Assembly: GCA_020048985.1 (NCBI GenBank)
Contig: JAIFLR010000022.1
Location: 1 to 64,000, forward strand
DNA length: 64,000 bases
Direction of reading: 5' to 3'
DNA from: Halobacteriovorax sp.
Lineage (GTDB): Bacteria > Bdellovibrionota > Bacteriovoracia > Bacteriovoracales > Bacteriovoracaceae
Below, in pieces: positions 1 to 7,219 of the stretch. Below the pieces are notes generated by a model that saw only the letters and a list, made by a program, of their open reading frames with translations, was not told the origin of the DNA and searched no databases. Numbering within the stretch: position 1 is the stretch's first letter; every line of letters starts with the position of its first letter. A program made the position numbers and the translations under genes.

Positions 1-763
1 TGTCGACGTTCATATAAAAATCTTGTTCTACTCCAAATGGTGATGGATTATCGTTAACATCGCCGTAAGTGAAATTACGACCAGAAATTTTGTCGATGCA
101 ATCCATAAGCTCTCTTAGTGTCCAAGCATTTGGCGCGCTAATGTTAAATACTCCCTTTGGCTTTTTATTACATAACCATTCCAAGGCCCGGGCCGCATCT
201 TGCGCTTGTAGATATGAAAATTTAGCATCAGGGTTTGGGAAGAAGAGCTTTTTGTTTTCTTTTGAAGCTTTAACATGAGTGAGTAAACGCTGAGTGGGAT
301 CATCCGGCCCAACGATCAATGGAATTCTCATAATACTTACTCCGAATGGAGCTTGAGCTAAGGCATACTCAGCAGACCGTTTCCCTTGTTGGTAGGTTTC
401 GCCTGGATGAGTCGTAATGGCTTTAAAATCACTCTCACGTAAAGCTCCTGGTTTTGGGTCATATACAGATAAAGTAGAAGTCATAATGAAATGATCAATA
501 CGATCGCGCATGACCGAGATCATGTCGTTGGCCTCTTGGGCGTTCATGAGTATGTTATCAACTACGAGGTCATAATCCGTCGTCATTACATCTTTTAATT
601 GCTGTGCGCTTGTACGATCGGCAATTAGTCTTGAAACTTTGTCACCGAAATCATCTACTTTCTGACCTCGGGTTAGCAATGCCATTGAGTGACCTTGATC
701 CAGCATAAGCTGAACAAATCGTTTACCAAAAAAACGTGTGCCACCGATCATAAGAATTTTCAT
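1..763 (-). CDS. NAD-dependent epimerase/dehydratase, partial (C-terminus off the window)
   Basis: Not in the ORF track because it runs off the left edge. I translated it from an ATG at 763 on the minus strand, giving about 254 residues. The N-terminus has the extended-SDR nucleotide-binding loop (GGTRFFG). A Tyr-x3-Lys pair (YQQGK) sits at the usual catalytic place after a Ser/Thr-rich strand (MTSTLSVYD), followed by MRIPLIVGPDD, typical of sugar-nucleotide epimerases and dehydratases. The substrate cannot be told. It probably acts in the cytoplasm on an NDP-sugar or similar compound. It is transcribed away from the repeat module to its right, so the terminator at 805-839 lies upstream of it and does not serve it. 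Confidence 0.8.
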   Translation of the reverse strand, partial: MKILMIGGTRFFGKRFVQLMLDQGHSMALLTRGQKVDDFGDKVSRLIADRTSAQQLKDVMTTDYDLVVDNILMNAQEANDMISVMRDRIDHFIMTSTLSVYDPKPGALRESDFKAITTHPGETYQQGKRSAEYALAQAPFGVSIMRIPLIVGPDDPTQRLLTHVKASKENKKLFFPNPDAKFSYLQAQDAARALEWLCNKKPKGVFNISAPNAWTLRELMDCIDKISGRNFTYGDVNDNPSPFGVEQDFYMNVD

Positions 764-804
764 GAATTTAAGATAACTTAGTGTTAGTTCGAAATAAACT
801 TCGG

Positions 805-839
805 AAATAAAAAAAGCCCAGTGGGTTAAACTGGGCTTT
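805..839 (-). terminator. Intrinsic terminator, minus strand, repeat copy 1
   Basis: Stem AAAGCCCAGT / ACTGGGCTTT with a 7-nt loop and, on the minus strand, a run of seven T. The same hairpin with the same loop occurs at 3975-4010 and 6343-6377. Here no minus-strand gene ends nearby: it lies between the epimerase start and the HTH gene. It therefore seems to be part of the repeated module and not the terminator of a neighbour. Confidence 0.75.
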
Positions 840-881
840 AGTATAATTCACTCATTGCTGAGATCATCACTGAATTTAAAG

Positions 882-1340
882 ATGGGGTCACCAATCGACT
901 CTATCCCCAACTTTTTTCCGCCGACGAATATCTTAATGATTTCATGCCTTTCAGAAGATCCACTCTATAATAATAAGTCTTTCCTCCATCAAAAGTATGT
1001 CGTTGAAGGCTTATCTTGCGAGGAAATTGCAGCGCAGATTTTTTCCGCCAGAACGACTGTTTTGAAGTATCTCAAGATCCATGGAATCTCCGTCAGGGAG
1101 ACTGGAACCAACCAAAAAAGGGTAAGGGGATTAGCCTATGGGCAAAAGATCAAGGAAAGAGGTCGTGCAGAGCATAAGCGTGAACAGGATGCCATTCTTA
1201 AAATGCGTGAGTTGCGGAGCAAGGGATTTAGTTATTGGAAGATTGCAGACGTTCTGAACACAATGAAAGTGCCTACGAAGACTCGCAAAGGTAGGTGGTA
1301 TGCGAAAACAGTGCAGGCCATATTGTTAAAAAATGAATGA
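882..1340 (+). CDS. Small helix-turn-helix protein resembling a serine-recombinase tail, copy 1
   Basis: About 152 residues. A first HTH-like segment (LSCEEIAAQIFSARTTVLKYL, roughly residues 45-65) is followed by a basic linker and a second segment (FSYWKIADVLNTMKVPTKT, then GRWYAKTVQAIL). The second resembles the DNA-binding tail of large serine recombinases and resolvase-like proteins, but there is no catalytic domain. A close paralogue lies at 4058-4516, about 80% identical by eye. The ORF track starts at a TTG (855). I prefer the ATG at 882, which matches the ATG of the other copy; an internal ATG at 936 (MISCLSED) is also possible. It probably binds DNA, perhaps at repeats in its own module. 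Function unknown. Confidence 0.65.
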   Translation: MGSPIDSIPNFFPPTNILMISCLSEDPLYNNKSFLHQKYVVEGLSCEEIAAQIFSARTTVLKYLKIHGISVRETGTNQKRVRGLAYGQKIKERGRAEHKREQDAILKMRELRSKGFSYWKIADVLNTMKVPTKTRKGRWYAKTVQAILLKNE

Positions 1341-1417
1341 CCATTTTTTAAATAAGAATTATAAGGGCTATTTGTTGGGATCGTGATTTATCAGGTGAGA
1401 TGTAAATGATATTTGGG

Positions 1418-1501
1418 CCAGAAACACCCTAAGAATTTAGGGAATGTTTCTGGTGGGGGAAACTCGTCGCTGGGTTTATTTTAACCCCCACCAGTTTTTT
1501 T
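1418..1501 (+). other. Structured 3' region with two overlapping hairpins and T-run, copy 1
   Basis: CCAGAAAC pairs with GTTTCTGG around an inner CCCTAA/TTAGGG stem. Next, CTGGTGGGGG pairs with CCCCCACCAG across a 25-nt loop and is followed by seven T, as in an intrinsic terminator. The two structures share the bases CTGG, so they compete. Copy 2 at 4593-4680 keeps both stems despite base changes and keeps the loop (AAACTCGTCGCTGGGTTTAT) almost unchanged. It is at least a terminator for the HTH gene and could be an RNA switch or the hairpin end of a mobile unit. The rest of the 1341-1596 gap shows nothing further. Confidence 0.6.
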
Positions 1502-1596
1502 ATTGTAGCAAATGCATAAAAAAACACAAGTTGCTTCATACTTACCTCATCTGTCTGTTTCACTCAAACTCCAGAATCTATTTAATATCAATAATT

Positions 1597-2790
1597 TCAA
1601 TATGCTAGTTTCATTTTCATCGGATAACAACGTATTTTCTGACCGCTAATTTCAACGGTCATTTGAGGGCCGGAGTCTTCAAATCCCATTTTTAGATAAA
1701 AGTCATGAGCTGTGAGAGTTGCCTCAAGTGTAATCTCTTTCACATTTTTTCCTTTGGCTTCCGACAACATCAACTCAATGATTGATCGACCAAGATTTTT
1801 GCCTAAGACTTTTGGCGTAAGATAGAGCCCGAAAATATGTCCAACCTGAGCCCCATCTTTTTCAAAAGCCTTAAAATGCCCATAACCTTCAATATAACCA
1901 TGGTCTTCTACCACCCAGACTAAGTCGTCCTTTATCGAACTTTTCCTCTGATCTTCTTTGTAAGGACGATGACCCCAAGCTTTGATTTCTTCTGGGGTGT
2001 GATCTTTTGAACATACATCCTGAATAGATTTCATATGGGCATTATGAAGGGCTTCAGCGTCTTGCTGCGAAGCCCTTCTTATAAGTAATCCCATATCACC
2101 AAGATACCTTGGTTTATGTTCAAGTTCTGTAACTTCATTATTATTTATGGATACTGTGTAAGCTCGTTTATCAGGATGAGATGAAATGAACTCTGATATT
2201 TGTTCATTTATAAAGTGAGCAGCGACTCCATCTTCTGTGGCGATGCCGGGAAGGATTTCATTGTTGATCATTAATCTATGATAAGAAGGACGGCGTTCAA
2301 ACTCACCATCGTAATGTGGGCAGTTACTACCTTTGAGAATGCCGAGGCATTTGAGACTGGAAAGGCGGCCAGGTATAGGGTCAGTCACTCCCTGTTCGAA
2401 CCAACATATTGATCCTGCACTTATGCCGGCAAGGATAGTTCCTTTATCATATGCTTTACGAATGATTTTATCTAGCCCCCATTCTTTCCAGAGAGTGATC
2501 AGATTTCGAGTATTACCTCCACCAACATATAAAACATCTTGATCAAGAATAAAATTCTCGATGTCTGCAGTATGTCCGCTAAAGAGGCTGAGGTGTGAAG
2601 GAATACAAGCATGCTTACTAAAGTTTTTATAGAAGCGGTCAATGTAACCTTGCGAGTCGCCACTGGCGGTCGGAATAAAGCAAACCTTGGGCCTGTCCTT
2701 TCCTGTGACCTGCAAGATGTATAAATCAAGAAGTGGATTATGAGGTTCCATGGAAAAACCACCACCACCCATGGCAATTATATGTCTCAT
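1597..2790 (-). CDS. Peptidase E (S51)-like domain fused to a GNAT acetyltransferase domain
   Basis: About 397 residues. The N-terminal half matches peptidase E/cyanophycinase-type serine hydrolases: IIAMGGGGF, VCFIPTASGD, LYVGGGNTRNL and the nucleophile elbow AGISAGSICW. From about residue 240 a GNAT fold follows (LLIRRASQQDAEAL, then GLYLTPKVLGKNLGRSIIE and HDFYLKMGFEDSG). The two are usually separate proteins, so this is a real fusion in one open frame. I start at the ATG at 2790 because it overlaps the stop of the upstream gene as ATGA; the track begins five codons earlier. Plausible roles are aspartyl-dipeptide hydrolysis and N-acetylation of the product, but the pairing of activities is inference. 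Confidence 0.8.
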   Translation of the reverse strand: MRHIIAMGGGGFSMEPHNPLLDLYILQVTGKDRPKVCFIPTASGDSQGYIDRFYKNFSKHACIPSHLSLFSGHTADIENFILDQDVLYVGGGNTRNLITLWKEWGLDKIIRKAYDKGTILAGISAGSICWFEQGVTDPIPGRLSSLKCLGILKGSNCPHYDGEFERRPSYHRLMINNEILPGIATEDGVAAHFINEQISEFISSHPDKRAYTVSINNNEVTELEHKPRYLGDMGLLIRRASQQDAEALHNAHMKSIQDVCSKDHTPEEIKAWGHRPYKEDQRKSSIKDDLVWVVEDHGYIEGYGHFKAFEKDGAQVGHIFGLYLTPKVLGKNLGRSIIELMLSEAKGKNVKEITLEATLTAHDFYLKMGFEDSGPQMTVEISGQKIRCYPMKMKLAY

Positions 2791-3245
2791 TTGAAGAATA
2801 TCCACATAGGTCTTCTTAATGGATCCTGGTTATCATATTCGAAACTAATACCGACTTCTGGAATTTCGACTTTATGGATTTCTTCTGCATAGTCTAGATT
2901 ATTACGGGCCGGGAGTTCAGTTTCTTTCCAGGAGAAAGATTGGAATCTTTTCTTGAGAAAAGTATAAGCATCGTAATCAACCCAGAATGACATTGACGTA
3001 CCTACGATCTTTCCGTTTAGTTCGTTTACCGAAGTAGAAAAATCTTTATATTTGTATTCCGTGAGCTTTTTGTCTTCTTCAGGTATTTTTTCTACAGGGG
3101 ATCCAAATGTTTTTAACAATGCTTCCTTCGTGCCAATCTTTTGAACTTTAATAATTTTATCGAATATGTCTTCATTTTGATCATTTCTCTTATCATGTGA
3201 GCAAGAAGATGAGCACAGGAGTAGAATTAGAAAAAGCGATTTCAT
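2787..3245 (-). CDS. Hypothetical lipoprotein
   Basis: 152 residues beginning with a short hydrophobic signal and a lipobox (LLLCSSSC), so the mature protein should be lipidated on Cys15. The remainder is soluble, charged and without Cys, and I do not recognise a family. It sits in a three-gene minus-strand run, overlapping the genes on both sides by 4 bases (ATGA at each junction). It is therefore probably co-translated with the exported metallopeptidase-like protein upstream and the peptidase E-GNAT fusion downstream. Confidence is good that it is a gene and low for function. Confidence 0.7.
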   Translation of the reverse strand: MKSLFLILLLCSSSCSHDKRNDQNEDIFDKIIKVQKIGTKEALLKTFGSPVEKIPEEDKKLTEYKYKDFSTSVNELNGKIVGTSMSFWVDYDAYTFLKKRFQSFSWKETELPARNNLDYAEEIHKVEIPEVGISFEYDNQDPLRRPMWIFFK

Positions 3246-3937
3246 TTATGGCCTCTCATCTTAAGAATTGCTTCAATTACAATAAAGCTTTTTGGGTTAA
3301 GACGTTTAAGTTCATTAGGTTTGTAATGGTACATTTCAACATGATTAGCATAATCCTCAACAACTGATTCATCGGAATCAGGCATGACAAGAACTTTCGG
3401 GGGCAGTTTAATACCTTTGGATCGATTGATGGTCCATCCTGAGGCTATGTAAAAGTCTTCAAGTTCTTTTTTAGTTAAGTCTAAAACGGTTAGATGGGCT
3501 ACTTCATGTGCAAGAATTTGTGTCTTATTAGGTGATTGAAAAAATCTATCAAAAAGAATCAGAGTTTTTGTAAGAGCTATGCTTGAAGCCGGATTTTCAG
3601 TACTGTCGGTATCAGCTCTAAGAGTCTCAGCAATGGTATATTTTTTTAACCATTCCGGGATCTTGTCAAGGTGGTTCTGGATTATATTCCTTTCCCCAGG
3701 TGACCATTTTTTAATATTCGTTTTAATGTCTTTAAATTTCTGGTTTGTAGAATCTTTAAAGTAATTAGTTCTACTAAGTTCTCTGCAATGTGATTTTCTA
3801 GTATGAGACGAAACCAGTGTTCCATCGGTTTTATGATAAGATTCAATATTTTGTTCACGAATATAAATCTGATGAGGGCCGCAAGGCTCAGCAAAAACAA
3901 GTGATGAAAATAGAATGAGGAAAATGAACGCCATCAA
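3242..3937 (-). CDS. Exported zinc-metallopeptidase-like protein (HExxH)
   Basis: 231 residues with a cleavable signal (LILFSSLVFA/EPCG). The central motif LAHEVAHLTVLD is a clear HExxH zinc site. About 65 residues on lies EDYANHVE, which could supply the third (Glu) ligand as in gluzincins. No named peptidase family is evident to me, and the protein is short, so it may be a minimal peptidase or an inactive relative. It is the first gene of the run 3937 to 1597. Its start lies next to the second repeat module, and the terminator hairpin at 3975-4010 is just upstream of it. Confidence 0.7.
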   Translation of the reverse strand: MMAFIFLILFSSLVFAEPCGPHQIYIREQNIESYHKTDGTLVSSHTRKSHCRELSRTNYFKDSTNQKFKDIKTNIKKWSPGERNIIQNHLDKIPEWLKKYTIAETLRADTDSTENPASSIALTKTLILFDRFFQSPNKTQILAHEVAHLTVLDLTKKELEDFYIASGWTINRSKGIKLPPKVLVMPDSDESVVEDYANHVEMYHYKPNELKRLNPKSFIVIEAILKMRGHK

Positions 3938-3974
3938 GAAATTCTAACAGCATCAGAGTGTGGGTCAACTTTAG

Positions 3975-4010
3975 AAATAAAAAAAGCCCAGTGGGTTAAA
4001 CTGGGCTTTT
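3975..4010 (-). terminator. Intrinsic terminator, minus strand, repeat copy 2
   Basis: Same stem (AAAGCCCAGT/ACTGGGCTTT), loop and minus-strand T-run as the copies at 805 and 6343. No minus-strand gene ends here; the nearest minus-strand gene starts just to its left at 3937. It is best explained as the left end of the repeated module. Confidence 0.7.
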
Positions 4011-4057
4011 AGTATCTTTCACTTCTTTCGAAGATCAAAATTGGGGATAGGGAAAAG

Positions 4058-4516
4058 ATGGGGTCACCATTCTACCCTATCCCCAACTATTTTCCGCCGG
4101 CCAATATCTTAATGATTTCATGCCTTTCAGAAGATCCACTCTATAAGAATAAGTTTTTCCTCCAGCAAAAATACGTCGAAGAAAGGCTCAGTTGTGAGGA
4201 AATTGCAGCACAGATTTTTTCCGCCAGAACCACAGTTTTAAAGTATCTCAAGCTTCATAACATCCCCATAAGAGAGGTTGGAAGTAATACCAAAAGGGTC
4301 AGGGGATTAGGCTATGGCAAGAAAATTAAGGCTCGAAACCTTGCTGAGCATCAAAGGGAAGTGGATGCTATCTTAAAAATGAAGGAGCTTAGGGAGAAGG
4401 GGTATAGTTACTGGAAGATCGCTGATGTCCTGAGCACGATGAAGGTGCCAACAAAGACTCGAAAGGGCAGGTGGCATGCGAGAACGGTGCAAGCCATTTT
4501 GTTAAAAAATGGATGA
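4058..4516 (+). CDS. Small helix-turn-helix protein resembling a serine-recombinase tail, copy 2
   Basis: 152 residues, paralogous to the gene at 882-1340 over its full length. It has the same first HTH (LSCEEIAAQIFSARTTVLKYL), a diverged basic linker, and the same recombinase-like second segment (YSYWKIADVLSTMKVPTKT, GRWHARTVQAIL). The ATG at 4058 follows GGGAAAAG, an acceptable ribosome site. That site sits inside the loop of the 12-bp inverted repeat TTGGGGATAGGG...CCCTATCCCCAA, which could affect its translation. Variation between the copies is concentrated in the linker. Unknown function; DNA binding is likely. Confidence 0.65.
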   Translation: MGSPFYPIPNYFPPANILMISCLSEDPLYKNKFFLQQKYVEERLSCEEIAAQIFSARTTVLKYLKLHNIPIREVGSNTKRVRGLGYGKKIKARNLAEHQREVDAILKMKELREKGYSYWKIADVLSTMKVPTKTRKGRWHARTVQAILLKNG

Positions 4517-4592
4517 CACTTTTTCAAATAAGAATTCAAAAGCGACTAGGAGTCATCGTGATTTATTAAGTTAGATGTTAATGATATTTGGG

Positions 4593-4680
4593 CCAGAAAA
4601 CACCCTAAGAATTTAGGAAAGGTTTCTGCTGGGGGAAACTCGTCGCTGGGTTTATTTAAGCCCTCACCAGATTTTTATTT
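4593..4680 (+). other. Structured 3' region with two overlapping hairpins, copy 2
   Basis: Counterpart of 1418-1501. CCAGAAAAC pairs with GTTTCTG around CCCTAA/TTAGG, and CTGCTGGGGG pairs with CCCTCACCAG with one mismatch and one wobble, followed by a T-rich tract. The inter-arm loop is nearly identical to copy 1. The rest of the 4517-4929 gap is AT-rich and shows no gene; it should contain the promoter of the barrel gene at 4930. Confidence 0.55.
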
Positions 4681-4929
4681 CTAGCAAAGTTAAACGTTTT
4701 CACAACCAATGATTTCTTCGCATTAAATCTAATGAGAAGGCTAGTTCAACTTACTGATATTTAGTGCTTTTTCTTAATTGTAAATTCTATTTATATCATT
4801 CAAGAATTTACATCTTTCCAATCCTGTTTCTCATTGATTTTTTAGTCCAGACACACGTCAAATAATCTTTGCATTAGGGTCAAAAAAAACTAGGATTAAT
4901 GGAAATTAATTTTTGTTTTCAGGACCACC

Positions 4930-5574
4930 ATGAAATTTAAAATTCTCCTTTCGATGCTCGTCATGTTTTCAAGTTTAAATTCTTTTGCCGTATGGAATGG
5001 ACTAGGACTGAGTGACCTAGGTTCAGGTCGTGGATCATCGGGCAAGGGATTCTATTTCTCTCTCTCTGCTAAAGGCATGCTCGGTACAACCGCAAGTGCA
5101 GACAATGAAACCGTCGAATCTCGCAGCTCTTACGTTTATGGCGGAGAAACTGTAATTGGTATGACATTCTCATCTTTTTTAGTTGGAGTTGCTGGCGAAT
5201 ACAATCTCTGGAAACAAAAAACAAACCCTCCAGAAGTCAGTAACACAAATGCTTCTGGGACTCAAATCAACGTTGCACCTGTGCTTGGTATGGCATTAGG
5301 CGGGTTCCTTTTGACATTTAAGCCTTATCTCCATTCTACCTTTGCTTTCAGCAAAGAAGATGCCAATGGGAATGCATTATCCTACAAATCCCCCAGCTTT
5401 CCTTCATATGGGATTCAACTCAGTTACCGTCTTGGAAAAAATACTTTCATTGGTGTTGAGTACTCTAAAGTCGAATATAAAACAGCTATTAGTGACGGAG
5501 ACGAGACAACTTTGTCAGATGATGCAAAAACGACATTGAGTGGAATGGGATTAGTTTATGGCTTTAAATTTTAA
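4930..5574 (+). CDS. Predicted outer-membrane beta-barrel protein
   Basis: 214 residues with a signal peptide (MLVMFSSLNSFA/VWNG). Alternating hydrophobic strands rich in Gly and aromatics follow, and the end is MGLVYGFKF, with the terminal Phe that marks barrels recognised by the Bam machinery. Eight or so strands would fit the size (OmpW/OmpA-barrel class). No closer family is evident. The next gene starts 10 bases past its stop, so the two are probably co-transcribed. Confidence 0.7.
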   Translation: MKFKILLSMLVMFSSLNSFAVWNGLGLSDLGSGRGSSGKGFYFSLSAKGMLGTTASADNETVESRSSYVYGGETVIGMTFSSFLVGVAGEYNLWKQKTNPPEVSNTNASGTQINVAPVLGMALGGFLLTFKPYLHSTFAFSKEDANGNALSYKSPSFPSYGIQLSYRLGKNTFIGVEYSKVEYKTAISDGDETTLSDDAKTTLSGMGLVYGFKF

Positions 5575-5584
5575 GGTGAATCAA

Positions 5585-6286
5585 ATGAAACAAAATATTC
5601 TTTTTGTCTTTTTGCTTTTTATCGCTATTTCATGTGGGGAAAACGGAGGCGTGGCACCGCTTCTGACTTCCTCATGTTCAATTCCGTCCAATGGAGAAGT
5701 TCAGACGACTCTCGGCTTTACTGGGCTCAATTTGCCCTATGGAGTTGCCGTTGACAGTTCGGGATCGGTTTATGTTGTAGATTATTCCAATAATCGAGTA
5801 AAAAAACTTACTAGCAATTATGTTGTAGATTATTCCAATAATCGAGTAAAAAAACTTACTAGCAATGGAGTAGAGAGCGTTCTTGGCTTTACTGGGCTCA
5901 ACGGAGCTTCGGAGGTTGCCGTTGATAGTTCTGGATCGGTTTATGTTACAGATTATAACAATAATCGAGTAAAAAAACTTACTAGCAATGGAGTAGAGAG
6001 TGTTCTTGGCTTTACTGGGCTTTCCGGACCTATTGGAGTAGCAGTTGATAGTTCTGGATCGGTTTATGTTTCAGAATTTAACAATGATCGAGTAAAAAAA
6101 CTTACTAGCAATGGAGTAGAGAGCGTTCTTGGCTTTACTGGGCTTTCCGTAAAAAAACTTACTAGCAATGGAGTAGAGAGCGTTCTTGGCTTTACTGGAC
6201 TTTCTCTTAGTCGAGGCGTTGCTGTTGACTGTATAGGTAATGTTTATGTTTCATCTACTGGTAACAATCTAGTTGAAAAACTCTGA
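5585..6286 (+). CDS. NHL-repeat lipoprotein with internal tandem duplications
   Basis: 233 residues. I start at the ATG at 5585, preceded by AAGGTG, where a lipoprotein signal begins (FLLFIAISC); the track starts nine codons earlier. The body repeats GVAVDSSGSVYV-x-YNNNRVKKLT, the signature of NHL/six-bladed beta-propeller blades. Two exact or near-exact in-frame tandem duplications (48 bp and 57 bp) break the blade spacing: one doubles YVVDYSNNRVKKLTSN, the other doubles VKKLTSNGVESVLGFTGLS. The propeller as written would be irregular. It may be a recently expanded surface or periplasmic protein, or the assembly may be wrong here. Confidence 0.7.
   Translation: MKQNILFVFLLFIAISCGENGGVAPLLTSSCSIPSNGEVQTTLGFTGLNLPYGVAVDSSGSVYVVDYSNNRVKKLTSNYVVDYSNNRVKKLTSNGVESVLGFTGLNGASEVAVDSSGSVYVTDYNNNRVKKLTSNGVESVLGFTGLSGPIGVAVDSSGSVYVSEFNNDRVKKLTSNGVESVLGFTGLSVKKLTSNGVESVLGFTGLSLSRGVAVDCIGNVYVSSTGNNLVEKL
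5771..5866 (+). repeat. Perfect 48-bp tandem duplication inside the NHL gene
   Basis: TATGTTGTAGATTATTCC... to AGCAAT at 5771-5818 is repeated base for base at 5819-5866. The unit is a multiple of three and keeps the frame. Confidence 0.9.
6092..6205 (+). repeat. 57-bp tandem duplication inside the NHL gene
   Basis: GTAAAAAAACTTACTAGCAA... at 6092-6148 is repeated at 6149-6205 with only a couple of changes near the end of the unit. It is in frame and inserts a partial blade. Confidence 0.85.
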
Positions 6287-6342
6287 TTACTCAAAAACAA
6301 GTTCCATCTTGAAGTAACTTATACATACTTAGTAATTGTCTA

Positions 6343-6377
6343 AAATAAAAAAAGCCCAGTGGGTTAAACTGGGCTTT
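6343..6377 (-). terminator. Terminator of tRNA-His
   Basis: AAAGCCCAGT/ACTGGGCTTT stem with a minus-strand T-run, 43 bases past the tRNA 3' end. It is the third copy of this hairpin in the window and the only one with an obvious transcript to end. Confidence 0.8.
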
Positions 6378-6419
6378 AGTATCTTTCACTTCTTTCGAAG
6401 ATCGAAACTGAATTTAAAA

Positions 6420-6496
6420 TGGGGTGGATGACGGGACTCGAACCCGCGACAACCAGAATCACAATCTAGCGCTCTACCAACTGAACTACATCCACC
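6420..6496 (-). tRNA. tRNA-His (GTG anticodon)
   Basis: Read on the minus strand it folds as a tRNA: acceptor GTGGATG/CATCCAC, a D-arm with TTCAGTTGGTAGAGC, anticodon loop TTGTGAT, and T-arm GGGTTCGAGTCCC. The extra G at position -1 facing C73, the hallmark of tRNA-His, is encoded, and the 3' CCA is encoded too. Confidence 0.95.
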
Positions 6497-6615
6497 ACAA
6501 AGAAAAACCAATTTATAGGACACACCATACCAAAGTCAAGTCTGACGCAGCGCCCTTTTTACTGTTTATTTCTAAGTAATTGCACTTTTTTTGAATGACA
6601 CTGATAATTAAAGTC

Positions 6616-7218
6616 ATGAAATACATTCTACTTGGCCTTCTCTGCTTAAGCTTTAACTCCCACGCCTCGGTAGTGGGAATCTCCACCCACCCACTCAATG
6701 ATGAGGCGAGGGTGTTGTCGGCCGAAATGACCGGTTATATGAGTCAGAGGCACGAAGTGGGAATGGGGCTTCGGTACACCCAAGAAGTTAATCGGGGTCA
6801 GCTTTTAGATCTCGCTGCTAGCGGTGGCCAGGATTCTCGTGGCTTATTTCTGGGCACAGGTATGGACTTTGAAATTCTCCATGAAGACGTAAGTCAGCCG
6901 CGCCTTTCAATGAAGCCTTATTATCAGCACCAAAAATTTGAGAACGATAAAATGAATTTAATCGGTGCTGCCCCAACGATGAGAAAAGGTTTTAGCGTAA
7001 ATGGAAATGAATTTTTTCCTTACCTTGCCGTCCCAACGGGGATCAAAATTGATAGCTCAAATGACAAGTTTGATTATTATGCGTCTCTTACTCTAGGTGC
7101 GAGTATGCCATTGCCCGCTGCAGGTGGGGATAAGCTTCTCGTCTCAGTAGAAACGAATAAAGATTTGGGTGCATCTTCGGATTACGTTGGAGTTCTTCTA
7201 TCGTGGATTTGGAAATAA
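6616..7218 (+). CDS. Predicted outer-membrane barrel protein
   Basis: 200 residues from the ATG at 6616 (the track starts seven codons earlier). It has a signal peptide (LLGLLCLSFNSHA/SVVG), then beta-strand-like segments with Gly and Tyr, ending GVLLSWIWK. Small size and lack of Cys fit an eight-stranded barrel. The HAD phosphatase gene begins two bases after its stop, so they are likely co-transcribed, though a functional link is not obvious. Confidence 0.6.
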   Translation: MKYILLGLLCLSFNSHASVVGISTHPLNDEARVLSAEMTGYMSQRHEVGMGLRYTQEVNRGQLLDLAASGGQDSRGLFLGTGMDFEILHEDVSQPRLSMKPYYQHQKFENDKMNLIGAAPTMRKGFSVNGNEFFPYLAVPTGIKIDSSNDKFDYYASLTLGASMPLPAAGGDKLLVSVETNKDLGASSDYVGVLLSWIWK

Positions 7219-7219
7219 T

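Larger units (their letters stand above)
801..1512 (+). repeat. Approx. 0.7-kb HTH-gene module, copy 1
   Basis: Direct repeat of the segment near 3971-4688. Shared parts, in order, are a terminator hairpin, a short spacer ending in ATGGGGTCACC, the HTH gene, a conserved 3' flank with two overlapping hairpins, and the end TAGCAAA. The homology stops abruptly on both sides, as expected for a unit that moved or was duplicated as a block. No transposase lies inside it and I see no clear target-site duplication. Confidence 0.75.
3971..4688 (+). repeat. Approx. 0.7-kb HTH-gene module, copy 2
   Basis: Second copy of the segment at 801-1512, in the same orientation. It differs by having an extra left arm before the gene: TTGGGGATAGGG forms a 12-bp inverted repeat with CCCTATCCCCAA just inside the ORF. 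Copy 1 has lost that arm. The stretch from the terminator through CTTTCGAAGATC matches the DNA downstream of the tRNA-His gene (6343-6419) better than copy 1 does. The two copies flank the three-gene run 1597-3937. Confidence 0.75.

Noticed and set aside
115-312. ORF-track entries such as 115-312, 2333-2542, 12256-12555, 20214-20697, 40808-41095
   Set aside because: They lie in other frames of clearly coding genes, lack ribosome sites and have non-protein-like composition.
882-1340. HTH gene as part of an insertion sequence with transposase
   Set aside because: No DDE or HUH catalytic motif, and no ORF for one inside either copy.
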